Positions 1-7,827 of a DNA stretch of 64,000 nucleotides are shown one piece after another. The translations under genes and the position numbers were made by a program. The stretch lies in contig NZ_JBNMJV010000005.1 of NCBI RefSeq assembly GCF_050874005.1, forward strand, positions 42,607 through 106,606, in the 5' to 3' direction. The notes beneath the pieces are model-generated. The model was not told the origin of the DNA. It did not search any database and was given only the letters and a program-made list of their open reading frames with translations. The DNA is from Huintestinicola sp050874005. GTDB taxonomy: Bacteria; Bacillota; Clostridia; Oscillospirales; Ruminococcaceae. Position 1 is the first letter of the stretch. Every line of letters begins with the position of its first letter.

Positions 1-481
1 CCTTGCAAAGGAGCTGCCCAAAAGCTCGGTGTATGCGGTAGAGCTGTCCGCCGAAGCCTTTCCCTATCTTGTGGAGAATGTACGGACAAACGGTGCAGAC
101 GTGAAGCTTCTGAAGGGCGATGTAATGAACGGAGCGCTGCTTGAAAATTTCCGCACCTCCGAGGAAGAATATCTTGATATCGACTGTATCGTCTCCAACC
201 CCCCATACCTTACAGACAGAGAAATGGAGGAGCTGCAGAAGGAAGTGACCTTTGAACCCGAGACTGCTTTGTACGGCGGCACAGACGGACTGAAATTCTA
301 TCGAGTCATAGCCTGCCTCTGGAAAGAGCTTCTGAAAAAGGACGGTCTGATGATATTCGAGATAGGCACAGAGCAGGCGGAGGACGTGAAGAAAATACTC
401 TCTGATAACGGCTTTACCGATATATTCACCGCCACAGACGCCACAGGCGGCATAAGAGTGGCAGGGGGATATCTCCGATAA
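1..481 (+). CDS. prmC: Peptide chain release factor N5-glutamine methyltransferase (partial, 5' end outside window)
   Basis: PrmC/HemK methylates the glutamine of the GGQ motif in release factors RF1 and RF2, using S-adenosylmethionine in the cytoplasm. The frame is open from base 2, so the gene starts before the window and only about 159 C-terminal codons are visible. The diagnostic NPPY motif that holds the target glutamine lies at 197-208, preceded by the D-C-I-V-S strand typical of this family. The first visible residues (V-Y-A-V-E-L-S) correspond to the SAM-binding acidic loop, usually written as avDiS. The C-terminal G-G-I-R-V-A-G-G-Y end is also usual for PrmC. A strong hairpin follows the stop, so this ends its operon. 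Family assignment is firm; prfA is the expected upstream neighbour but is not in view. Confidence 0.93.
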   Translation, partial: LAKELPKSSVYAVELSAEAFPYLVENVRTNGADVKLLKGDVMNGALLENFRTSEEEYLDIDCIVSNPPYLTDREMEELQKEVTFEPETALYGGTDGLKFYRVIACLWKELLKKDGLMIFEIGTEQAEDVKKILSDNGFTDIFTATDATGGIRVAGGYLR

Positions 482-488
482 CGAAATA

Positions 489-530
489 ACGGCTTTGCAG
501 TCAATGAAAAACTGCAAAGCCGTATTTTTT
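489..530. terminator. Bidirectional intrinsic terminator between prmC and the convergent peptidoglycan-binding operon
   Basis: A perfect 13-bp stem (489-501 with 511-523) and a 9-nt loop are followed by an A-T6 run on the plus strand. It sits between two convergent stop codons, so it can serve both. Confidence 0.9.
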
Positions 531-1074
531 ACAGCTCACCTTCAAGAGCCGATATCGCATCAAAAAGTCCCGCAAGAGCATTCCAGGTGCGGATATCCGT
601 CTCTCCCGTGGGAGTGAGACCGGAAATGGTCTGAAATTCCGTCACCGCCTTTACCGTGTCGCTGTCGTAAACACCGCTCAGGGAGTTGGGGGGAATGTTC
701 ATATACAGCCCCGCAAGAGTGTTGAGCATTGCCTGTAAAATAATGATCGCCGTTCCCCTGTCTCCCGGGGCAAGAACGGTCTTTACCGTAGGCAGGGGCT
801 TTACGCCTATCTGCTCGGAGAGATTTGAGATAATGTCATAGTATGTGTCAAGAATAGCGTTCCAGGTAACTCTGTCTGTCTCACCCGTTTGGGGAAGTCC
901 CTTCATACGCTGGAAATCGGCTACTGCGGCGGCGGTCTGCTCATTGTAAAGCCCGTCGGGGATAACGGGTCTTACATTAGCGCCGCTCATTGAAATTTCT
1001 CTTAAATACCTTTGCAGCTCCGTCACATTAGCCTCGTGGGACTGGGGTGAAACAGGAATAGCTTCATTTGCCAA
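529..1074 (-). CDS. Small protein with two peptidoglycan-binding domains
   Basis: A 181-residue protein with two PG_binding_1-type domains (about residues 17-80 and 100-175). Each carries the family pattern of a helix, G-x-Y-x-x-x-T-x-x-A-V-x-x-F-Q, then G-L-x-x-T-G and T-W. No signal peptide is visible. The start is TTG at 1074, chosen because AAAGGAGG lies 7 bases upstream in the transcript and no in-frame ATG is better placed. It is the last gene of a three-gene minus-strand operon and shares its domain with the upstream gene. Domains like these bind cell wall or spore cortex peptidoglycan. No catalytic domain is present, so a binding or structural role is inferred. Confidence 0.8.
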   Translation of the reverse strand: MANEAIPVSPQSHEANVTELQRYLREISMSGANVRPVIPDGLYNEQTAAAVADFQRMKGLPQTGETDRVTWNAILDTYYDIISNLSEQIGVKPLPTVKTVLAPGDRGTAIIILQAMLNTLAGLYMNIPPNSLSGVYDSDTVKAVTEFQTISGLTPTGETDIRTWNALAGLFDAISALEGEL

Positions 1075-1087
1075 TTGTCTGCCTCCT

Positions 1088-2485
1088 TTATCTTATGGTA
1101 TATCCGGGAAACTGTCCCGCAGGCTTAACATATCCGTATTTGACCTCGCTGTATATCTCGCCGATGCGTGACCAGGTCTCAGCCCCCACATATCCCGTAG
1201 GAGCAATGCCGAACACACGCTGGAAAGCGGTAACGGCATTTTTTGTGAGAGGACCGAAATATCCCGTATCGCTCACCGCAGGTATCTGAGGATATGCGTT
1301 ATGTATCTCCGTAAGATACTGCTGGAGCGTCCGAACATACTCGTTCTGCATACCCTCCCTCAGTATCATACCGGGGTAAAGGACTATCTCCTCTCCTGCG
1401 GGATTAACCGGAACGCTGTCGGCAATGCCCTTGTAGGTTCTGTAAAGATCCTCCCAGGTATCTGCGTCAACGATACCCGTTTCGGGCAGACCGTATATCT
1501 GCTGGAAAGCCCTGACCGCATTCTCGGTGGCTTCGTCGTATGTGCCTGTGATGGTTATCCTCGGCACAGCATCGTAATAGGCTCCGATCACCGACAGAAT
1601 GTACTGCACCACTCTGACATTTGCCCCCGACTGACCCGGACCCATAAATTCGGGAACATCGGCGGTATAATCGGAAATGGTAACGCCCTCGGAGGTAAGC
1701 TCTCCAAGCTGCTTTATGCCTGTGTATATCTGATTTATGCGATACCAGGTGGATTTATCCACAGAACCCGTCTGAGGCAGTCCGAACACCTGCTGGAATG
1801 TCCGAACAGCGTCTTCGGTAAGAGTGTCATAGCTGCCCGTAACATAGGGTATCTTGGGAATGGCAGGGTAATTTTGTGAAATGCGGTTCAGTTGAGTCTG
1901 TATACGCACCACATCGTCACCTGCGCTGCCGAAGCCGATGACCTCTCCCGGGTAGGAGGGAATGTTGGGTGCAACGGGAGCGTTTGTCACAATCTCAATA
2001 TCATCTCCGTAAAAGTATCTGAGTATCTCATAGGGCGTCATACCCTGATTTGCAAGCTCCACCGTCTCCCATTGCTTGAGACCCCGGCAGTAAGTGCGCA
2101 CCCCGTCACAATAGGCGGCGAACATCGGCTCAACAGTTCCCTCCCTGCGGAGGTAGTTGTTGAAAATTTCGTCCACGATGTTGCTTATAGGCTCGAAAAT
2201 GTCCCTGCCGTGAACGTAATACTGGTCATAGCGAGTGTCGTTGGTGATGTCAAAATCATACCCTCGTGACGGATACCATTCTGTGTAGTACCTGTTCAGG
2301 GCATAGGTGATAATGGCGTAGATATTAGCCCTCAGAGCGCTTTCGGGCCAGGTGGGATAAATTTCGCTGGAGGCAACGTTTTTGATGTAATCCGCAAAAG
2401 GCACGGTCACATTCATAGCGCTCGGGTCGTCGGGCGCCCCCAGATGAACGACAATATTTTCGGGAATGAACGGCTCTCCTGTCAT
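1088..2485 (-). CDS. SpoIID-like N-terminal domain with three peptidoglycan-binding domains
   Basis: A 465-residue protein. Residues about 1-165 resemble a SpoIID/LytB-type domain: the stretch V-P-F-A-D-Y-I-K-N-V-A-S-S-E-I-Y-P-T-W followed by A-L-R-A-N matches the family's 'EdYvkgVvanEmpp.w..eALKAqA' signature. Three PG_binding_1 repeats follow (about 185-255, 280-350 and 375-450), each with V-R-x-x-Q and A-V-x-x-F-Q-x-x-x-G-L/I-x-x-T-G motifs. No signal peptide is seen at the ATG at 2485, which has GGAGG about 8 bases upstream, so export would need another route, as for many spore proteins. It is the middle gene of the operon. Catalytic activity cannot be shown from sequence; cell-wall or spore-cortex binding is the safest reading. 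Confidence 0.78.
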   Translation of the reverse strand: MTGEPFIPENIVVHLGAPDDPSAMNVTVPFADYIKNVASSEIYPTWPESALRANIYAIITYALNRYYTEWYPSRGYDFDITNDTRYDQYYVHGRDIFEPISNIVDEIFNNYLRREGTVEPMFAAYCDGVRTYCRGLKQWETVELANQGMTPYEILRYFYGDDIEIVTNAPVAPNIPSYPGEVIGFGSAGDDVVRIQTQLNRISQNYPAIPKIPYVTGSYDTLTEDAVRTFQQVFGLPQTGSVDKSTWYRINQIYTGIKQLGELTSEGVTISDYTADVPEFMGPGQSGANVRVVQYILSVIGAYYDAVPRITITGTYDEATENAVRAFQQIYGLPETGIVDADTWEDLYRTYKGIADSVPVNPAGEEIVLYPGMILREGMQNEYVRTLQQYLTEIHNAYPQIPAVSDTGYFGPLTKNAVTAFQRVFGIAPTGYVGAETWSRIGEIYSEVKYGYVKPAGQFPGYTIR

Positions 2486-2513
2486 TTGGCGCCTCCTTAT
2501 TTCTCCTTAGATA

Positions 2514-3791
2514 TCAGCCTACCGAATTTTCATCGGTCATACCGTTGACCCGATGATCTGAACGGGGCTGAATTGGTGTCTGCTCGGGATATTCGGGCAG
2601 GGGAATGAGGTCTATGGGCTGAACGGTCTTGACTCCTGCGAAAATGGGAATGTTTATGTCGCTGAGAGTGTAGTAGCCCTTAGCTCTGACCGTAACATTG
2701 TATTCGGAGAAGGGACGGGCGGTGTTCATCGGATTTTGCGACAGAGAAGCGGAGGGAGCGGGGAGAGCGATGGTAGGTGTTCTTCCGCTTCTGTCGGTAA
2801 ACAGAAGTCTTACGAGGCCAACGCCGCCCGGAAGCTCTTTTTTCACAATAACGACCGCACCGGGAACGGGATATGCGCCGCCTGCGGTGAACACGTCGAA
2901 CTGCAGATAACCCCAGCTGTTGTCTCCGGTAAGCGACACCCAGCTTAAAGAAGGAGTAAGCCCTGCCGTTTGGGGTATTGACTCCGTCGAGTCGGTGGGG
3001 AGTGGAAAATCGGGGAGTATCTCCCTTTCGGTCTCCGCCTCCGCAGGGATACTGTACACTCCGCCCTCGGGAGAGCCGTTCAGCATTACACCGCGGAGAG
3101 ATGTGTCGCTGCTCCTCTGATAAGCGGTCTTGTCAGCCTGAGAGAATGTGCCGCCCATATTGGGATTTGCCCCGTGGGGCGCAGGATTTTCGTAGGGTGT
3201 CATACGGGGCTGAATCAATGAATTTCCGGGGAATACGGGGGGAGGATTATCCTCGGGACGGATAACAGGGTGGGTGGGTATCCCTGCAATGCTCTCTATA
3301 ATGCTTTCGGCAGAGGGAAAACGGCATTCACAGCTTACAGGCAGAGGCAGACCCTTATCCGACGGCTTTTCTGCGGCAAAGTGGGAAGCTCCGGGAACTC
3401 CGGGTATGGGCGTGCCTGCCATATCACGTGACATATTCATATCACGGGTCATATTGGGTGCGTTCTGCTCTGTGCGGTTCATCTGCTCTGTCTGCATAGT
3501 ATTTCGGTTCATTGGCTCTGCAGAACGGCTTGCGGGAGCGGCTGTCTGCATACGTGAGCTGCTTTGAGTATTCGCAGGCATATTCTGCTGAGGAGAGGAC
3601 ATCTGAGGATTTACGGAAGCATTTCGTGTCTGTGTCTGAGCCTGAGAAGCGTTCTGCTGAGCAGACTGACTGCTTTGCTGCACAGGCACATTGCCCGTCT
3701 GAGGGGCAGAGCCGCTCTTTCTGTACAGCCGCATCATTTCGTCCTTGTACCGCTGCGCCATATTGTTAAGATTAAACTCGTTTCCGTTCAA
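2514..3791 (-). CDS. Low-complexity N-terminal protein with a carboxypeptidase-regulatory-like C-terminal domain
   Basis: A 425-residue protein. Residues about 30-130 are very rich in Gln, Asn, Ser and Met (M-N-R, S-Q-Q, M-S-R repeats) and are probably disordered. The C-terminal third (about 285-400) contains G-Y-L-Q-F-D-V-F-T-A, P-V-P-G-A-V-V-I-V, L-F-T-D-R-S-G-R-T and Y-N-V-T-V-R-A-K-G-Y-Y. This is the pattern of a carboxypeptidase-regulatory/CNA-B-like beta-sandwich. The start is TTG at 3791 with GGAGGT about 8 bases upstream. It heads the operon with the two peptidoglycan-binding genes. The role is unknown; a spore-coat or wall-associated structural protein is an inference from context and from a possible sporulation-type promoter upstream. 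Confidence 0.65.
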   Translation of the reverse strand: MNGNEFNLNNMAQRYKDEMMRLYRKSGSAPQTGNVPVQQSSQSAQQNASQAQTQTRNASVNPQMSSPQQNMPANTQSSSRMQTAAPASRSAEPMNRNTMQTEQMNRTEQNAPNMTRDMNMSRDMAGTPIPGVPGASHFAAEKPSDKGLPLPVSCECRFPSAESIIESIAGIPTHPVIRPEDNPPPVFPGNSLIQPRMTPYENPAPHGANPNMGGTFSQADKTAYQRSSDTSLRGVMLNGSPEGGVYSIPAEAETEREILPDFPLPTDSTESIPQTAGLTPSLSWVSLTGDNSWGYLQFDVFTAGGAYPVPGAVVIVKKELPGGVGLVRLLFTDRSGRTPTIALPAPSASLSQNPMNTARPFSEYNVTVRAKGYYTLSDINIPIFAGVKTVQPIDLIPLPEYPEQTPIQPRSDHRVNGMTDENSVG

Positions 3792-3842
3792 GCTTATTAC
3801 CTCCGAATAAAAAAGTCGTTACCGTCAAAACGGATTATCAAA

Positions 3843-3871
3843 AATATATGCGTGAAAACGGAGGAAAATGC
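3843..3871 (-). promoter_or_regulatory. Candidate mother-cell sporulation (sigma-E-like) promoter
   Basis: On the minus strand, GCATTTT (3865-3871) lies 14 bp from CATATATT (3843-3850). This fits the sigma-E consensus (GHATAHH, 14-16 bp, CATAYAHT) apart from one -35 base. No good TTGACA/TATAAT pair is seen in front of this operon. Short motifs like this arise by chance, so the call is tentative. Confidence 0.35.
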
Positions 3872-3988
3872 AGATAATACGGAAATATCAATTCTGAAAC
3901 GAAATTAGAGAAATGGAGAGAAATCGAGCAAAATGCAGAGAATTAAAGAGAAATGGGGATATATTTTAAAAATTCGGGCAAAAAACTC

Positions 3989-4017
3989 TTGACAAACGGA
4001 CAAACACCGTGTATAAT
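3989..4017 (+). promoter_or_regulatory. Sigma-A promoter of rplM-rpsI
   Basis: Perfect consensus TTGACA (3989-3994), 17-bp spacer and TATAAT (4012-4017). Transcription should begin near 4024, giving a 5' leader of about 115 nt. Confidence 0.93.
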
Positions 4018-4023
4018 AATTAC

Positions 4024-4128
4024 TGTTGTGTAAAGAAGAGGTATGAGTTCCCTGTGAATGATCGAGTTGCGTGCAGGGCGGTACCAACGTCTATGCGGCA
4101 ATTTTTATTATACTATATTAAAAAGGAG
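4024..4128 (+). promoter_or_regulatory. Structured 5' leader of rplM (candidate L13 autoregulatory leader)
   Basis: The leader can fold with GGTA (4040-4043) pairing TACC (4082-4085), enclosing CCCTG (4050-4054) paired with CAGGG (4074-4078). Firmicute rplM genes often carry an L13 ribosomal-protein leader at this place. The position and fold suit such an element, but I could not compare it with the Rfam model. The AAAGGAG ribosome binding site follows at 4122-4128. Confidence 0.5.
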
Positions 4129-4137
4129 AATTTGACT

Positions 4138-4566
4138 ATGTCAACTTATATGCCTAAGGCTAATGAAATCAGCCGTAAGTGGTATGTACTTGATGCTTCC
4201 GGCAAGTCCCTCGGTCGTGTAGCTGCACAGGCTGCATCTATCCTAAGAGGCAAGCACAAGCCCACATTTGCTCCTCACGCTGACTGCGGCGACCACGTTA
4301 TCATCATCAACTGCGCAGAGGCTGTTCTCACAGGAAGAAAGCTCGAGCAGAAGACCTACAAGTGGCACACAGGCTGGATCGGCGGTCTCAAGGAGACTAA
4401 GTACAGCGAAATGATGAAGAAGAACCCCGAAAAGGCAATGATGATCGCAGTAAACGGTATGCTCCCCAACAACACTCTTGGCAGAGCAGCTCTTACTCGT
4501 CTGAGAGTATATGCAGGCTCCGAGCACAACCACGCTGCTCAGAAGCCCGAGAATTACGAGATATAA
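4138..4566 (+). CDS. rplM: 50S ribosomal protein L13
   Basis: A structural protein of the large ribosomal subunit that binds 23S rRNA early in assembly. The 142-residue product has the L13 hallmarks W-Y-V-L-D-A-S-G-K-S-L-G-R near the N-terminus, then R-G-K-H-K, D-C-G-D-H-V-I-I-I-N and a C-terminal M-L-P-N-N-T-L-G-R region. The start at 4138 is fixed by AAAGGAG about 9 bases upstream and by homology; the frame is open further 5' but only through the untranslated leader. rpsI follows 16 bp downstream, the usual bacterial pairing. Expression is driven by the perfect promoter at 3989-4017 and may be controlled by the leader. Confidence 0.97.
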   Translation: MSTYMPKANEISRKWYVLDASGKSLGRVAAQAASILRGKHKPTFAPHADCGDHVIIINCAEAVLTGRKLEQKTYKWHTGWIGGLKETKYSEMMKKNPEKAMMIAVNGMLPNNTLGRAALTRLRVYAGSEHNHAAQKPENYEI

Positions 4567-4582
4567 AAGGAGGGTGTAAACT

Positions 4583-4984
4583 ATGTACGAATCTAAACAG
4601 CAGTATTTTTACGGCACAGGAAGAAGAAAAAGCTCTGTAGCAAGAGTAAGAGTTTACCCCGGCAGCGGTAATATCACCATCAACGGCAGAGATATCGACG
4701 ATTACTTCGGTCTCGATACCCTCAAGCTTATCGTTAGACAGCCCCTCGCTCTCACAGAGACAACTGAGCAGTTCGATATCGTATGCACAGTTGCTGGCGG
4801 CGGCGTTACAGGTCAGGCAGGTGCTATCAGACACGGCCTTTCCCGTGCTCTTCTCCTCTTTAACCCTGAGCTTCGTCCCGTTCTCAAGAAGGCTGGTTTC
4901 CTTACAAGAGACCCCAGAATGAAGGAAAGAAAGAAGTACGGCTTAAAGGCTGCAAGACGTGCTCCTCAGTTCTCAAAGCGTTGA
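4583..4984 (+). CDS. rpsI: 30S ribosomal protein S9
   Basis: A small-subunit protein whose C-terminal tail reaches the decoding site. The 133-residue product has G-T-G-R-R-K-S-S-V-A-R-V-R near the N-terminus, G-G-G-V-T-G-Q-A-G-A-I-R-H-G in the middle and the conserved C-terminal A-R-R-A-P-Q-F-S-K-R. AAGGAGGG precedes the ATG. It is co-transcribed with rplM. Its 3' end is directly followed by an integrase relic; the rpsI 3' end is a known insertion site for integrative elements in streptococci, which fits what is seen here. Confidence 0.97.
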   Translation: MYESKQQYFYGTGRRKSSVARVRVYPGSGNITINGRDIDDYFGLDTLKLIVRQPLALTETTEQFDIVCTVAGGGVTGQAGAIRHGLSRALLLFNPELRPVLKKAGFLTRDPRMKERKKYGLKAARRAPQFSKR

Positions 4985-5075
4985 TTGTTGCCCTTACAAA
5001 TCACGTATCTACGTGTTTTGGGGCGAGCTTATCATCACTTTGGTCAACTTTTGGACAACTAATAAAGACCATTTT

Positions 5076-5108
5076 AACCGCTATGTTCTCGCATAGCGGT
5101 TATTTTTA
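5076..5108 (+). terminator. Intrinsic terminator downstream of rpsI
   Basis: A 10-bp perfect stem (5076-5085 with 5092-5101), a 6-nt loop, then A-T5 on the plus strand. It lies about 90 nt after the rpsI stop, between rpsI and the integrase relic. Confidence 0.85.
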
Positions 5109-5125
5109 TATGCTGTAACTTTCAA

Positions 5126-5503
5126 TCAGTTATTGCCTGTCAGCGTCTGCTCAATGGAAGCTGCGATATTGCGTTTCATTCCCTCAAGTACATCGGCGTA
5201 GATGTTGGCTGTAACATTGATGTCGCAGTGCCCCAGGTGATCGCTTATCGCTTTAAGCTCAACACCGTTATTCAGAAGCATAGTAGCATTGCAGTGACGG
5301 AGCTTGTGCAAGGTCATATGTGCAAACTCCGTACCCTTTGTCATTCTCTTTAACGAGGTGAGAACCGAGCTTCTGTCCCGATAGTTTCCCTTTGCTGATG
5401 GAAAGACCATTTCGGGGTGAGCGAATGATGCTCCCAATGCCGATTTCAGCTGTTCAACGTATTCACGCTGTTCTTTGAGAACGGCTGCTGTAGTGCTGCT
5501 CAT
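5126..5503 (-). pseudogene. C-terminal fragment of a tyrosine recombinase (integrase)
   Basis: Only the last 125 or so residues of a phage/ICE-type tyrosine integrase remain. The catalytic box H-K-L-R-H, the L-G-H motif and the N-I-Y nucleophile region are present and well spaced. The N-terminal DNA-binding domains and the first catalytic Arg (expected about 60-80 residues before the H-x-x-R-H box) are missing. An ATG at 5503 opens the frame, but the protein could not be active alone. The fragment is joined to a relaxase fragment upstream, which suggests a deletion inside a former mobilizable element. It points toward the rpsI 3' end, the usual place of an integrase next to its attachment site. 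Confidence 0.85.
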
Positions 5504-5664
5504 ACAGATCGTGCGTATGCTTTTCCTGGTTTTAGGCAGTGTATATTATCGGAAATGTTTCGGCAGTATTCAAGTGTCTTTTTATTGTCGATCCATCTCT
5601 TTCCATTAAGTGAAAGGGGACATACAGCGAAATGATTATGGATATGATTTTTGTCAATAAAAAA
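5500..5664 (-). pseudogene. Relaxase (mobilization protein) fragment
   Basis: About 53 residues carry the MobA/VirD2-type relaxase metal-binding motif H-I-H-N-H-F followed by S-L-N-G-K-R-W and S-D-N-I, as in plasmid and ICE relaxases. Nothing relaxase-like is seen before about 5664 or after the stop at 5500, so both ends are lost. Its stop overlaps the ATG of the integrase fragment by 4 bp, an arrangement probably created by deletion. I infer decay from an integrative mobilizable element. Confidence 0.7.
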
Positions 5665-5743
5665 TATCAATATAGTTTGCAATGATCTCAGTTGCGGCGT
5701 GACGGATAAATAGCGTTTTTTTATAAAAAAATTCATATCCCCC

Positions 5744-5792
5744 TTGACAAACCGTATACAAGCTGATATAATGTATATATTGTATATATACA
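5744..5792 (+). promoter_or_regulatory. Promoter and probable GntR operator of the gntR-ABC operon
   Basis: Perfect TTGACA (5744-5749), 17 bp, TATAAT (5767-5772). Just downstream lies a 12-bp perfect palindrome TGTATATATACA (5781-5792), with related TGTATATAT and GTATAC sequences at 5772-5780 and 5754-5759. A repressor bound here would block initiation, so autoregulation by the GntR protein is likely. Confidence 0.8.
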
Positions 5793-5808
5793 TTCACAGA
5801 GGTGCCAT

Positions 5809-6192
5809 ATGGATATAATCATCAGTAACTCCTCGGGAGAGCCTATTTATCAGCAGATATCCTCGCAGATAAAGGCTATGATAATGCAGGGAGAGCTGTC
5901 GGAGGGAGACCCCCTGCCCTCAATGAGAACTCTTGCCGCAGAGCTGAGGATAAGCGTTATCACCACAAAGCGAGCCTATGAGGAGCTTGAGCGGGAGGGC
6001 TATATCGAGTCCTACACAGGCAAGGGAAGCTTTGTAAAGGGGCAGAATTCCGAGCTTATAAGGGAGGAAAATCTTCGTCAGACGGAGGAGCTTTTAAAGC
6101 AGGCGTGCGCAAAGGCGAAGCTGTGCGGCGTGGAGCTTTCGGAGCTTAAAGAGATACTTGAACTAATTTACGGAGGTGCGGACAATGAATGA
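5809..6192 (+). CDS. GntR-family (YtrA-type) transcriptional regulator
   Basis: A 127-residue repressor. Residues about 8-75 form the GntR winged helix-turn-helix: P-I-Y-Q-Q-I-S-S-Q-I-K, the L-P-S-M-R-T-L-A-A-E-L recognition region, then T-T-K-R-A-Y-E-E-L-E-R-E-G-Y-I and G-K-G-S-F-V. The short helical C-terminal tail without an effector domain marks the YtrA subfamily. Such proteins usually control the ABC transporter genes beside them. Here the stop codon overlaps the ABC ATPase start by 8 bp, and a palindrome covers the promoter. In Bacillus the YtrA regulon responds to cell-wall antibiotics; the inducer here is unknown. Confidence 0.9.
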   Translation: MDIIISNSSGEPIYQQISSQIKAMIMQGELSEGDPLPSMRTLAAELRISVITTKRAYEELEREGYIESYTGKGSFVKGQNSELIREENLRQTEELLKQACAKAKLCGVELSELKEILELIYGGADNE

Positions 6193-7063
6193 TTTTGAAA
6201 ATGCCATTGAAATAAGCGGTCTTACGAAAAAATATGACGGCTTTACCTTGAACGATGTAAGCTTTAACGTTCCCAAAGGGAGCATAATGGGCTTTATCGG
6301 ACAAAACGGCGCAGGCAAGACTACCACAATAAAGGCGATTTTGAATATTATCAAGGCAGACAGCGGCAAAATAAACATTTTCGGTCTTGACAATACCGAG
6401 CACGAATACGAGATAAAGGAAAACATCGCCGCCGTATTCGACGAGCTGCCCTTTCACGACAGCCTCAGCGCAAAGCAGCTTGAGAGAATTTTAGGCGGCA
6501 TTTACAAAAGCTGGGATAACGCAAAATTCAAGGAATACCTTGAGCGCTTCTGTCTCCCCGAAAAAAAGCCCTTCGGCAAATTTTCAAAGGGAATGAAAAT
6601 GAAGCTGCAGATAGCCGCCGCCCTTTCCCATAACGCAAAGCTGCTTATAATGGACGAGGCAACAACAGGTCTCGACCCCGTTGTAAGAGACGAGATACTC
6701 CACATCTTCCTTGAATATCTGCGGGACGAAAACAACAGCATTTTAATGTCCTCTCACATCACAAGCGATCTTGAAAAAATAGCGGACAGCGTGACTTTTA
6801 TCGACAAGGGCAGACTGCTACTCACAGGCTACAAGGACGATATCATCGAAAACCACGGCGTTCTCAAATGCAGCCGCTCGGACTATGAAGCCATTGACAA
6901 AAGCGATATTATCAGCGCAAGGATATCCGACTTCGGCGTGTCCGTAATGGTAAGCGACAAAAAAGCCTGCTCAAAAAAATATTCGGGACTTGTTATGGAC
7001 AATACCACCCTTGACGAAATAATGGTCTACTATGTAAACGCAGACAAAAAGGAGTGGACGTGA
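6185..7063 (+). CDS. ABC transporter ATP-binding protein (YtrB-like)
   Basis: The cytoplasmic ATPase of an ABC-2 type exporter, 292 residues. It has Walker A (G-Q-N-G-A-G-K-T-T), signature F-S-K-G-M-K-M-K-L (K-G-M variant), Walker B L-L-I-M-D-E-A-T-T-G-L-D-P and the switch H at S-S-H-I-T-S-D. The start at 6185 (ATG) is preferred over GTG at 6176 because GGAGGTG lies at 6172-6178 and the ATG overlaps the GntR stop. It is followed with translational overlap by two permease genes, so all three should form one transporter. Peptide-antibiotic export or self-protection is inferred from the GntR/ABC/CPBP layout. Confidence 0.9.
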   Translation: MNDFENAIEISGLTKKYDGFTLNDVSFNVPKGSIMGFIGQNGAGKTTTIKAILNIIKADSGKINIFGLDNTEHEYEIKENIAAVFDELPFHDSLSAKQLERILGGIYKSWDNAKFKEYLERFCLPEKKPFGKFSKGMKMKLQIAAALSHNAKLLIMDEATTGLDPVVRDEILHIFLEYLRDENNSILMSSHITSDLEKIADSVTFIDKGRLLLTGYKDDIIENHGVLKCSRSDYEAIDKSDIISARISDFGVSVMVSDKKACSKKYSGLVMDNTTLDEIMVYYVNADKKEWT

Positions 7064-7827
7064 TGAAAGGGCTTATATACAGAGAGCTTTACCTTACAAG
7101 AAAGACCTACATAAGCGCATTTTCCACATATCTTCTTATCACCCTGCTTTTAGTGCTGATAAACCTCAGTATATACTTCGGAAATCTCCGGGATATCATT
7201 TCCGCCGAAAACGGAGAGTCAACGAAAAACACCCTTTTCTACATAAGCGTTATCATACCCTCAGCGGTGCTTTATCTGATGTCGGCGGCAAATTTCGAGC
7301 TTGTTGACAAGGATATTACCACAAAATGGCTTACCTTTCAGTACACAATACCCGTCAGCACAAAAAAATGCGCATTTGTAAAAATACTGATAATCACCGT
7401 TTCCATCATCATTGCCTTTGCCCTGTCAATGGCAAATATGGCATTATTCTGCACCCTTTACGGCAGAAGCCCCGACAGGGAACTTATGGGAGTTCTCACA
7501 TTCCTTATGCCCCTTACAGCCCTGGGCGCCATTGCTCTTGTTTCCCTGACCCTTCTTTTCAGAAATTCCACAGCGGCGGCAATGGCAATACTTGTGGCGG
7601 CACTCGCTATAGCATATCCCTTTATGATGAAGCTTATTATAGCTTCGGAAGGCGATTCTGACAGCTTTTCGTTAATGCCCTATCTTAATAAAATTGCAGA
7701 CTTTACCTGCTTTTATCCGTTTATTGCCATAGCTGTTCTGGCAATGGGACAGCTTGTGCTGACAGCAGCACTTGGCAGACGTGATAACTACCGCATAAAG
7801 GAGAAAATGGAGGCGGCAGAAAAATGA
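7063..7827 (+). CDS. ABC-2 type permease subunit
   Basis: An integral membrane protein of about 254 residues with six hydrophobic segments (for example F-S-T-Y-L-L-I-T-L-L-L-V-L-I, I-I-P-S-A-V-L-Y-L-M, I-L-I-I-T-V-S-I-I-I-A-F-A, and a terminal F-I-A-I-A-V-L-A-M). ABC-2 permeases pair with an ATPase to export peptides or drugs. The ATG at 7063 has AAGGAG about 9 bases upstream and overlaps the ATPase stop; a GTG at 7054 is a weaker choice. The next gene overlaps its stop by 4 bp. Confidence 0.82.
   Translation: MKGLIYRELYLTRKTYISAFSTYLLITLLLVLINLSIYFGNLRDIISAENGESTKNTLFYISVIIPSAVLYLMSAANFELVDKDITTKWLTFQYTIPVSTKKCAFVKILIITVSIIIAFALSMANMALFCTLYGRSPDRELMGVLTFLMPLTALGAIALVSLTLLFRNSTAAAMAILVAALAIAYPFMMKLIIASEGDSDSFSLMPYLNKIADFTCFYPFIAIAVLAMGQLVLTAALGRRDNYRIKEKMEAAEK

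Noticed and set aside
3908..3957. GAGAAAT direct repeats as an operator array
   Set aside because: The copies are unevenly spaced, A/G-rich and not palindromic; mentioned only as part of the upstream region.
5665..5793. N-terminal part of the open frame carrying the relaxase fragment
   Set aside because: The residues are low-complexity and unlike relaxases, and they cover the gntR promoter on the other strand; only 5500-5664 is relaxase-like.
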